Source of the DNA: K189A clade bacterium
Lineage (GTDB): Bacteria; Pseudomonadota; Gammaproteobacteria; Pseudomonadales; Azotimanducaceae
Assembly: GCA_902565895.1 (NCBI GenBank)
Contig: CACFGV010000011.1
Location: 1-54,463 of the forward strand
Length of the DNA stretch: 54,463 nucleotides
Direction of reading: 5' to 3'
Shown: piece by piece, positions 24,201 to 31,373 of the stretch
Layout of the letters: each line of letters opens with the position of its first letter
Numbering within the stretch: the stretch's first letter is position 1
Program-made: the position numbers and the translations under genes
Notes under the pieces: model-generated
Told to the model about the DNA's origin: nothing
The model's input: the letters and a program-made list of their open reading frames with translations, nothing else
Database searches by the model: none

Positions 24201-27026
24201 TCACTTCAGTGCGGTCGCGGTGGTCAGCAATTTGCCGGTCGCTGGAATGTCGTCAAACTTACCCTTGCTGTAAATCAGCACGCTGCGCTGTTCAAGGCGC
24301 TGCTGTAAGTCCTCGAAAAACGCCCGCATGTCAGCCTTGGTAAGACGACCGACCTCTGCTGCGATCTGCTCGCGACTGTCCAAGGTGTAATGGTCATCGT
24401 AGATGTCTTGCCAATAACGTTGCGTGCGCTCGCCAAGATTCTTGTCTGATTCTGTGAGGCGATTGATCAACCCGCTTTTTTGTTGATTGAACTCCGCGTC
24501 GCTCAAGGCTGGCCAGGCGTCAATGTACCGTTGCATGAACTCTGCAGTGGCGGCTTCTACCGCCAGCGCGCTGGCAACCGGCGACTGCACCAAAAAGATA
24601 TTACCGCCACGCTTTTGCAGCCGGCGCGGCCCTGCGCTTACCACATAACCCAGCTGTTGTTCAGTGCGTAAGCTAGAGAAATAGGCAGAGCGCAGCAGTT
24701 GGCCTGCAAGATCGCTCTTAGCCCGGCTAGCAAAACTATCATCGCTGTCTTGTACATAAATCAATAACGTCGAGTCGTTATGATCTACAGCAATATCTAA
24801 GCTTAATGCCTTCTCCAGTTCGGCAACTTGCGCACGAGTTCGCGCCACCGCCTGTGGTTTTATGGTATCCGTCACAAACTCAGCGAGTTGTTCGGCGTCT
24901 GCTGAGGTGACGTTGCCGTGCAGGGCAGCAATCACACCAACACGTTCAAGACGCTGGCTGCGCCATTGCAAAAGATCGTTTCTAGTGACGGGCTCCAGAG
25001 TATCAGCTAGCGTGGTAGCGGGCCAACTGTTGGATACCATTAAGTCGCTTAAAGCACCTATCGCTTGAGTATAGGGTTTGTCTTTTAAACTATTGCGCCA
25101 GTCTTTGATGAGACTGCTTTTCAATGTTGCAAAACGTTCAGCGCTGATGTCAGCCCGAAACAATTGTTCGGTGACTGTGGCCAGTAACGCCATTTGCTTG
25201 TCTTGGTAGCCATTGACCGAAACCGAAAAACCGCTGTCGCCCACACCGATCGAATAACCTAGTCCAGCGAGATAGGCGGGGTAGATGGTCGCGCTCAAGG
25301 CATCGTTAACCAAGCGCCGGTAAAGTTGCGCTTGGGCACGGTCGGCGGCATCAATAAAACCGTCTTCCACCAACAGGCTCAGCGTCATATTTGCCCTGGG
25401 CGTACCAAAGTCCACGTCGGTGTCCATCCATAGGGTTAGTTCTGGTTTGTCGATCACCCGCTCCATGGTCTGGGTATCGGCGGCGACTAAATCCAGCTTC
25501 TCGGGTAAATATGGATTGGCCGTAGGCAGCCGCAACGGAGCATCAGATACGGTTTTTCTTGGCAATGGTCCTTTAACCAGGCTGTAGGGCACCTGGAACC
25601 AGGGTTCCATTTGCTTTGTTAAAGCGTCTGGGGCGGTGATTTCTAACAGCACATTGTTGGGTGTTAAGTAACCCAGGAACTGTTCGATAAGTGCCGGGTC
25701 AAAAACCTCCATAAGGTATGGGGCGACCAACAAATCTTCTGCAGGAAACTGGTCCAACCTCGGCGCCATTTGATAAACAAAGCCAACCGTCGAGCCTTGC
25801 TCTTGAAAGCGAAAGCCAAGTTCTGCGACTTTAGCTTGCTCTTGATACAGCCAATCTTGGGGCGGTTGGTCGCGCAACATCTCGAAATACTGGAACAGCA
25901 GGTCGGTTATTTCCGCAACGTGGGCGCGGCCAGCTTCGGTAAGCTCAATGTTGACAATCATCAAGCTGGTATTGCGATCAAAGTCCTGGCTGCCGGAGCC
26001 TAAACTTTCGATCCAGCCTTTCTCGTTAAGAAAGTGGTGAAGGCTGCCTTCGCCCTCGTGCCCAATTAGATTGCTCAGATAACTTTCGGGTTTGTTGCGA
26101 TAAACGTCCAAGGTACTAGGAACGGGAAAGTTAAAGGCCAGTTGATACGTGTCTTTTAGCGACCGGGAGGTCAGCACAGCCGGCAGTTGCAGATCAGTGA
26201 AGGCCTGAGTGGTTGGGTAACTCGGGCCGATGTTGTTGTTGGGTATTTGGTTGAAGAGGGGCGTAACCAGAGCCTCTAACTCGTCCAGACTTTGGTTGGC
26301 TAGGACCACCAAGCCCATCTGATCTGCAGAATAGTGTTCAGCAAAAAAGTCCATCAGGTCGGCTTTGACGTCGCCTTTGAGGGTCTTTAAAGAACCGATC
26401 GTGAAACGTGAGCCGGGGTGTTCGGGGTTTAAAGCTAACTTGCTGACCATGTAGCCGCGCCAGCCGTCGTCCTTAATCTGCATCTGGTATTCAGAGTGCA
26501 CAGCGTTTTTCTCGCGTTCTACGTACTCCGGAGACAGCAAGGGGTCGATAAAGAAGTGGCCAAATCGATCCAGACCCTCGTTGAAGGCGGAATTCTGAAT
26601 ACCGAAGAAGTAATTGGTGTGGTCCTGAGCGGTATAGGCGTTCGAGGAGCCGCCGTTGGCGGTGATGTATTGCTGAAAGCTGTCCACTTCAGGGTACTTG
26701 CCTGTACCGATAAACAGCATGTGTTCTAAAAAGTGCGCCAGTCCTGGTCGGTCCTGTGGTTCATGAAAACTGCCTCGATACACAGACAACGCTGCGGCGG
26801 CTTGATCTGCCTTGGTGTCGGATACCAGCAGCACCTTCAGTTTGTTCTGCAACACCAGGTACCTATAGTCCCTATGATCGTTAGGACTCTTTCGCACAGT
26901 GACGGTTTCTGCGGCGGGCGTGCTCGCAGTTGGCTGGGGTGTGATGTTTTGGCAGCCCGCGAATGTCAGCAGTAGGCTGCCACCGAGGATCATGCTGCGG
27001 TGCAGATTAAGCAGATTTGAGTTCAC
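24201..27026 (-). CDS. Insulinase-family (M16A, pitrilysin-like) zinc protease, lipoprotein
   Basis: About 941 residues. I start it at GTG 27026 because AAAAGGA lies 7 bp upstream; the TTG/ATG codons before it (up to 27050) are alternatives. N-terminal lipobox LLLTFAGC (cysteine about residue 25), so it should be membrane anchored in the envelope. The zinc site is intact: HFLEH at 98-102 and Glu179, giving the HxxEH(x76)E spacing of inverzincins. Four M16 domains are expected at this length, and GGSSNAYTAQDHTNYFFG and the YVVSAGPRR-type R/Y C-terminal motif support this. It probably degrades small peptides in the periplasm. Divergent from the kinase-like gene at 27207. Confidence 0.93.
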   Translation of the reverse strand: MNSNLLNLHRSMILGGSLLLTFAGCQNITPQPTASTPAAETVTVRKSPNDHRDYRYLVLQNKLKVLLVSDTKADQAAAALSVYRGSFHEPQDRPGLAHFLEHMLFIGTGKYPEVDSFQQYITANGGSSNAYTAQDHTNYFFGIQNSAFNEGLDRFGHFFIDPLLSPEYVEREKNAVHSEYQMQIKDDGWRGYMVSKLALNPEHPGSRFTIGSLKTLKGDVKADLMDFFAEHYSADQMGLVVLANQSLDELEALVTPLFNQIPNNNIGPSYPTTQAFTDLQLPAVLTSRSLKDTYQLAFNFPVPSTLDVYRNKPESYLSNLIGHEGEGSLHHFLNEKGWIESLGSGSQDFDRNTSLMIVNIELTEAGRAHVAEITDLLFQYFEMLRDQPPQDWLYQEQAKVAELGFRFQEQGSTVGFVYQMAPRLDQFPAEDLLVAPYLMEVFDPALIEQFLGYLTPNNVLLEITAPDALTKQMEPWFQVPYSLVKGPLPRKTVSDAPLRLPTANPYLPEKLDLVAADTQTMERVIDKPELTLWMDTDVDFGTPRANMTLSLLVEDGFIDAADRAQAQLYRRLVNDALSATIYPAYLAGLGYSIGVGDSGFSVSVNGYQDKQMALLATVTEQLFRADISAERFATLKSSLIKDWRNSLKDKPYTQAIGALSDLMVSNSWPATTLADTLEPVTRNDLLQWRSQRLERVGVIAALHGNVTSADAEQLAEFVTDTIKPQAVARTRAQVAELEKALSLDIAVDHNDSTLLIYVQDSDDSFASRAKSDLAGQLLRSAYFSSLRTEQQLGYVVSAGPRRLQKRGGNIFLVQSPVASALAVEAATAEFMQRYIDAWPALSDAEFNQQKSGLINRLTESDKNLGERTQRYWQDIYDDHYTLDSREQIAAEVGRLTKADMRAFFEDLQQRLEQRSVLIYSKGKFDDIPATGKLLTTATALK

Positions 27027-27206
27027 GAGGATTCCTTTTGCCATGGTCAAGAACGTTTGGTGATAACAGGGCGGCTAGTGTAAAGAAACAGACCGTGTTT
27101 GAAATGTGTTGAAGCGACTGGGCCTCTGCTAAGTATTTTGCATCAGTTTTGTCCAAGCGCTATGTGCTGATGGGATAGACTGGGGCTTTACGAACCACTG
27201 AGTCAC

Positions 27207-28094
27207 ATGGATCCAAGCCAACTTGCAACGACACTGGACGCTGTACTCGGCGCCTCTCTTGACCGGCCTGTGCGGATACAGGATGCAGATACTCAAGAGC
27301 CGTTTTGGCAGTGGTCGATGCTCGCCCAGGCTCTGGCGCCTGTGCTGTTGGCGCAGCAGAGTCGTGTTGTCGCCATCACCGGCAGCCAAGGTTCGGGGAA
27401 GTCCACGCTTGCAAAAATTCTGGTGCAGCAACTCAATGATCTGGGCCTAGCTGCTGTGTGTGTCTCCTTGGACGACTTTTATTTGTCTAGGCAGGATCGC
27501 GTGGAGTTGGGTCGTAGGGTGCACCCGCTGTTGGTCACCCGAGGTGTGCCTGGTACTCACGACAGTCAACGCATGGGGCAGGTGCTAAAGCAGATGTCCT
27601 CGAGCACAGGCTCGGTGAAACTGCAGCTGCCACAATTTAATAAAGGTCTGGATGATCGTGTGGCTGATATCGAGGCCACAGCCGAGCTGTTAGTGATTGA
27701 GGGTTGGTGTTTAGGGGTTCAGCCCCAGCCGGCGGCGCTACTTGAACAACCTGTTAACGAACTAGAACGTAGTGAAGACACCCACGGCATTTGGCGGCGC
27801 TGGAGCAACGAGCAAATTCAGCAAAACTATTTGCCGTTGTGGTCCTTGATTGATGATTGGGTGTTGTTGCAGCCTCCTGAGTTTGTGCAAGTTTTGCAAT
27901 GGCGGCGGCAACAAGAATTAGCCCTGCCAAGCGCGCAGCGCATGAACGACACCCGGCTCCAACGGTTTATTCAGCACTACCAACGTCTGACTCAGTGGCA
28001 GTGGCAGCGGCCCATCGTGGCATCGGGTATAGGCGTTGCGTTAACTCCAGAACACGGTATCGCCCACATCCGCGCTTTAACCAAGAATCGTTAG
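27207..28094 (+). CDS. D-glycerate 3-kinase-like P-loop kinase
   Basis: 295 residues. Walker A GSQGSGKST at about 59-67, then VCVSLDDFYLSRQDRVELGRRVHPLLVTRGVPGTHD, the uridine-kinase-like substrate/base loop found in plant-type glycerate kinase and E. coli YggC. KLQLPQFNKGLDDR and LLVIEGWCLGVQPQP with the E-G-W-x-x-G-x-x-P motif are characteristic of the glycerate 3-kinase (GLYK) group. The usual product is 3-phosphoglycerate. No glycerate pathway gene adjoins it, so substrate is by family only. Start ATG at 27207; no strong RBS seen. Confidence 0.83.
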   Translation: MDPSQLATTLDAVLGASLDRPVRIQDADTQEPFWQWSMLAQALAPVLLAQQSRVVAITGSQGSGKSTLAKILVQQLNDLGLAAVCVSLDDFYLSRQDRVELGRRVHPLLVTRGVPGTHDSQRMGQVLKQMSSSTGSVKLQLPQFNKGLDDRVADIEATAELLVIEGWCLGVQPQPAALLEQPVNELERSEDTHGIWRRWSNEQIQQNYLPLWSLIDDWVLLQPPEFVQVLQWRRQQELALPSAQRMNDTRLQRFIQHYQRLTQWQWQRPIVASGIGVALTPEHGIAHIRALTKNR

Positions 28095-28097
28095 ATA

Positions 28098-28113
28098 TTC
28101 AGCTTAGGTTCAG
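28098..28113 (+). promoter_or_regulatory. Response-regulator-like direct repeat (TTCAG-N6-TTCAG) upstream of the glycine-zipper gene
   Basis: TTCAG at 28098-28102 and again at 28109-28113, one 11-bp turn apart, as in OmpR/PhoP-family binding sites. GGTAAT at 28123-28128 could serve as the -10, placing the repeat over the -35 as in class II activated promoters. The gene 75 bp away encodes a SlyB-like glycine-zipper protein, and an OmpR-family regulator is encoded 1.2 kb downstream. Binding by that regulator is inference. Confidence 0.4.
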
Positions 28114-28202
28114 AAAAGCCTAGGTAATCTCCTACTCGCACATGGCCGAAGACTGGCCAGCAAAGAGCGACAAATGGCATTGAATTGCAAAAGGAGATTG
28201 TT

Positions 28203-28760
28203 ATGACCTCACCCATTTACGACCGATCAGTCAGGACCGTGAAACGCAGATTTGCGGCTACAGGGCTCTTGAGTTTGATGCTGTCAGTGCCAGCTGTTTG
28301 GGCGGACAGTGGTTACGCTGAGGCAGACGTTATAGCAGTTTCGCCCCGCTATGAGACGGTCACCTACTCAGAACCCAGAGAAGAATGCAGGCCTGAACGG
28401 GTGGCGTATTCGGATCGCGGGCATAAGTCATCCACCCCGAAAATAGTTGGCGCGCTGATAGGTGGTGCGCTTGGAAACGCCGTCGGTGCCAAACGTCCAA
28501 ACAAGCAAGTAGGTGCAGTGGTGGGCGGTCTGCTTGGCTACTCAATTGGTAACGACATCGCTCGGCATAATCACCGTCACAGAAACGAGGTGCGCTACCG
28601 TCAAGAGGAAGTTTGTGAGGTTTTTTATGACCGCCGTGAAGAGCAACAACTCAGCGGTTACGACGTGACCTATGAATACGGTGGTAAGAGATACCAAGCG
28701 TTACTGGACGAGCATCCGGGCGAGACGCTTCGGGTCAAAGTGCGAGTCAGACCGGCATAG
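28203..28760 (+). CDS. Glycine-zipper 2TM-domain outer-membrane/periplasmic protein (SlyB/RcnB-like)
   Basis: 185 residues from ATG 28203 with AAGGAG upstream. Signal peptide to about residue 35 (RRFAATGLLSLMLSVPAVWA). The glycine-zipper 2TM repeat KIVGALIGGALGNAVGAKRPNKQVGAVVGGLLGYSIGNDI is the domain core and is flanked by tyrosine/acid-rich segments with a CRPERVAYS and VCEVFYDRREEQQL pair of cysteines that may form a disulfide. Related SlyB proteins are PhoP-regulated envelope-stress proteins in enterobacteria. It precedes a PepSY/regulator/kinase operon, separated by the terminator-like hairpin at 28849. Confidence 0.85.
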   Translation: MTSPIYDRSVRTVKRRFAATGLLSLMLSVPAVWADSGYAEADVIAVSPRYETVTYSEPREECRPERVAYSDRGHKSSTPKIVGALIGGALGNAVGAKRPNKQVGAVVGGLLGYSIGNDIARHNHRHRNEVRYRQEEVCEVFYDRREEQQLSGYDVTYEYGGKRYQALLDEHPGETLRVKVRVRPA

Positions 28761-28786
28761 CTCGTTAATCATCCGTACAGCCCCGG

Positions 28787-28808
28787 ATTTCGACCTTTCG
28801 TCGGAATT
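28787..28808 (+). other. Small hairpin in the 3' region of the glycine-zipper transcript
   Basis: TTTCGAC, loop CTTTC, GTCGGAA: seven pairs with one T/G wobble. Together with the larger hairpin at 28849 it gives the 28761-28910 interval two consecutive stem-loops, as in 3'-UTR-derived small RNAs. The rest of the interval has no ORF of note. Confidence 0.35.
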
Positions 28809-28848
28809 TAGCTCTTTCGATGCAATTAATTGGTTCAAATAGCCTTCT

Positions 28849-28910
28849 AAGCAGATGCGCACAACATTCTTCTTGCTCCCCCTCCCCAATGTGCGCATCT
28901 GCTTTTTTTT
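28849..28910 (+). terminator. Perfect 15-bp stem with C-rich loop and T8: intrinsic terminator, possibly of a small RNA
   Basis: AAGCAGATGCGCACA (28849-28863) pairs without a mismatch with TGTGCGCATCTGCTT (28890-28904), followed by T through 28910. The 26-nt loop is pyrimidine-rich and contains CTCCCCCTCCCC, complementary to Shine-Dalgarno sequences. It ends about 68 bp before the PepSY gene and, as a strong one-way terminator, should separate the glycine-zipper transcript from the operon. The exposed C-run raises the possibility of a regulatory RNA. No promoter for a separate small RNA could be identified. Confidence 0.75.
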
Positions 28911-28978
28911 CCATTCACGAATTAGCCCCTTCGCCAGTGCTCGTGCACTTCGTCTGAACCGTGGGGTATATTGGCGTC

Positions 28979-29323
28979 ATGAACCAACCTCTGCGCACAT
29001 TCCAAAGCCTGCTGTTGCTCACCGCTCTGTGTGGTTTGACCCACGCTCAGGAGCGGCCCAGCCAACCTCCAAAACCTAAGGCGGAACGCTCGGCGATTGC
29101 TAATGGACTGTTGGGGTCGTCGCGATCAAAACAAGCCGCCGGTGTGTCGTTGCGTCAAGCCATGGCCATAGCCCGAGAAAATACAGGTGGGCGTGTGCTG
29201 TCCTCTAAGTCTTTTAACAGCGGCAACCAAGGCGCGCAGATTCATCAAATTCGTTTGTTGGTTGATGGTGAACGAGTCATTACCGTAGTCGTTGATGCGC
29301 AGGGCAGAGTGCGCAGGCGGTAG
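28979..29323 (+). CDS. PepSY-domain periplasmic protein
   Basis: 114 residues from ATG 28979; a GTG at 28961 is in frame but adds only a few residues before the signal peptide. Signal peptide MNQPLRTFQSLLLLTALCGLTHAQ. The mature domain SLRQAMAIARENTGGRVLSSKSF then IHQIRLLVDGERVITVVVDAQGRV is a single PepSY domain. PepSY proteins often regulate proteases or kinases in the periplasm, and this one is coupled to a response regulator (stop TAG overlaps the next GTG). It is therefore a candidate accessory sensor for the kinase. Confidence 0.83.
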   Translation: MNQPLRTFQSLLLLTALCGLTHAQERPSQPPKPKAERSAIANGLLGSSRSKQAAGVSLRQAMAIARENTGGRVLSSKSFNSGNQGAQIHQIRLLVDGERVITVVVDAQGRVRRR

Positions 29324-30015
29324 TGCTCGTGCGTATATTGGTTGTTGAAGATGACTCGGCGTTGCGGCAACAGCTGTGCCAACAGCTAAGCCGTTCGGGC
29401 TATATCGTGGATGCCGCTGCCGATGGCGCTGAGGGTGAATACTTAGGCTGCGAGTTTGAATTTGCGGCCGCAGTTATCGACCTTGGATTGCCGAAGATCG
29501 ACGGTTTGGAGTTGATTGGGCGTTTGCGTCGTCAACATAAAACTTTTCCTATTCTAGTGCTTACTGCACGCGGTCATTGGCAAGATAAGGTCAACGGTCT
29601 TGAGGCTGGTGCGGATGACTATCTGGCTAAGCCCTTTGAAATGCCTGAATTGCTGGCGCGGTTGAACGCTCTAATACGCCGCTCAGCTGGATTTGCTTCA
29701 CCGGTGCTGGCGATTGGGCCGCTCTCGCTGGATACCAGTCGGCAGCAAGTGACCCTGAACGAGCAGCCGTTAGAGCTGACAGCTTTTGAGTATCGGGTAC
29801 TTGAATACCTTATGCTCAATAAAGACCGCATTGTGTCGAAGAATGAGCTTACCGATCATCTATACGCTCAAGATTTTGACCGCGACAGCAATGTCATCGA
29901 GGTTTTTGTTGGCCGGTTGCGTAAAAAAACAGAGCCACTGAAGTTGATCCGCACGGTGCGCGGTCAAGGGTATGTGATCAGCGCAATACAACGCCCTAGC
30001 GTGGCAGATGCCTGA
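29323..30015 (+). CDS. OmpR/PhoP-family two-component response regulator
   Basis: 230 residues; GTG at 29323 overlaps the PepSY stop, with GTG 29329 as an alternative. Receiver domain ILVVEDDSALRQQL with acidic pocket, phospho-accepting aspartate in AAVIDLGLPKIDGLEL (about residue 53), PILVLTARGHWQDKVNGLEAGADDYLAKPFEMPELLAR. Winged-helix output domain of the OmpR type, ELTAFEYRVLEYLMLNKDRIVSKNELTDHLY and FVGRLRKKTEPLKLIRTVRGQGYVI. A cognate kinase follows with 8-bp overlap. In organisation and kinase sequence it resembles PhoP/ColR systems. Confidence 0.94.
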   Translation: MLVRILVVEDDSALRQQLCQQLSRSGYIVDAAADGAEGEYLGCEFEFAAAVIDLGLPKIDGLELIGRLRRQHKTFPILVLTARGHWQDKVNGLEAGADDYLAKPFEMPELLARLNALIRRSAGFASPVLAIGPLSLDTSRQQVTLNEQPLELTAFEYRVLEYLMLNKDRIVSKNELTDHLYAQDFDRDSNVIEVFVGRLRKKTEPLKLIRTVRGQGYVISAIQRPSVADA

Positions 30016-31360
30016 CTCTATTCAGCGTCGCTTGATGCTGACAAGCAGTGCGGTGTTGGTGATTTTCCTCACGGCGACGGGGCTACTGTTGGACCGTACA
30101 TTCAGTCAGAGTGTCACCGAAGGTGCACAGCAACAGCTGCAATTGGTGGTCTATTCTTTAATGGGCGCTGCCAGCGAAGAAGGTCAGCAGCTTAGATTCA
30201 ACGAAGGTTTTGCTGAGCCGCGGTTAGGGCAACCTGATTCTGGGTTGTATGCCCTTGTGAGCAATGCGCGGGGTGACATACTTTGGCGTTCACGTTCAGC
30301 CGCGTTAACAGAAGTTTCCCGCATCAATGATAGGGCCTTGATTCCAGGTGACTTCGTATTCCAACAATCTAAACAAGGGGTGCCGCGATTCAGTCTTAGC
30401 CACTCTGTGACTTGGGAGGGTTTGCAAGACGAGCGTGTCATATTTACCGCTATAACCGATCAGGCCCCTTATCGAGCAGCCATTGATGCGTTTCGTCAGA
30501 ACTTGGGATTGGGTTTGGGCGGTGTTGCGCTGGTATTTGTACTTGTGCAATTTTTGGCCCTGCGTTGGGGGTTAATTCCCCTTCTACGCATGCAAAGAGA
30601 AGTTGTCGATCTAGAGCGAGGTCAACGGGACCAACTCAGCGAAGGTTATCCGAGTGAGCTGCAAGACCTAGCAGCGCATTTGCAGCACTTTGTGACCCAA
30701 GAGCAAAATCAGCGCCGGCGTTATCGCCAAGCTTTAGACAACTTGGCCCACAGCTTGAAGACACCGTTGTCTGTGATCAGTAACGCTTTGAAAGAGCCAC
30801 AGCCATCGTCAACGTTGCTGCAAGATCAGGTTTCACGGATGCAAGATGTGATTCGAGGACAATTAAATAAAGCGACACTGGCTGCACCTGCCGCTCTGGG
30901 GCAACGAACAGCAGCAGAAGAGCTGCTGATGCGACTGGTCAGCGCACTGCGCACGGCTTATCCCAATGTGCACATCCAAACCCGTTTCAATGCGACCGGG
31001 CCGCTGCGCGGTCATGCCAGCGATCTAATGGAAATTTTTGGCAACGTGCTAGAAAACGCCTGCAAATTTTGCCGTGGTCGCGTCATTGTGGAGCTCGCCG
31101 CCGAGGATCTGCCGCAATCTGCACAAGCCAAGTTGCGTGTCACTATAGAGGACGACGGTGCTGGGATTGCGGTTGATGACCGCCAGCAGGTGGTGCAGCG
31201 TGGCCAGCGAGCGGACAACCAAGCACCGGGTCAGGGCATTGGCTTGTCGGTTACAGCGGAGTTGGTAGATCTTTATCAAGGAGAGCTAACCATTAGCGAC
31301 AGCGATCTGGGGGGCGCTAGGATCTGTATTACGTTGCCCGGGTTTGATCCTGTGCAGTAG
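30008..31360 (+). CDS. PhoQ-like sensor histidine kinase
   Basis: 450 residues. Transmembrane helix 1 at about 10-29, a periplasmic domain of about 135 residues (no cysteines or recognisable metal patch by eye), transmembrane helix 2 at about 166-187. H-box LAHSLKTPLSVISNAL with His248, the HSLKTPL form seen in PhoQ; N-box EIFGNVLENACKF, G1 EDDGAGI and G2 GQGIGLSV. The kinase therefore looks active. Overlaps the regulator gene by 8 bp and is convergent with the DUF349 gene (13 bp). Confidence 0.94.
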   Translation: MPDSIQRRLMLTSSAVLVIFLTATGLLLDRTFSQSVTEGAQQQLQLVVYSLMGAASEEGQQLRFNEGFAEPRLGQPDSGLYALVSNARGDILWRSRSAALTEVSRINDRALIPGDFVFQQSKQGVPRFSLSHSVTWEGLQDERVIFTAITDQAPYRAAIDAFRQNLGLGLGGVALVFVLVQFLALRWGLIPLLRMQREVVDLERGQRDQLSEGYPSELQDLAAHLQHFVTQEQNQRRRYRQALDNLAHSLKTPLSVISNALKEPQPSSTLLQDQVSRMQDVIRGQLNKATLAAPAALGQRTAAEELLMRLVSALRTAYPNVHIQTRFNATGPLRGHASDLMEIFGNVLENACKFCRGRVIVELAAEDLPQSAQAKLRVTIEDDGAGIAVDDRQQVVQRGQRADNQAPGQGIGLSVTAELVDLYQGELTISDSDLGGARICITLPGFDPVQ

Positions 31361-31373
31361 GCCTATGGCGTCG

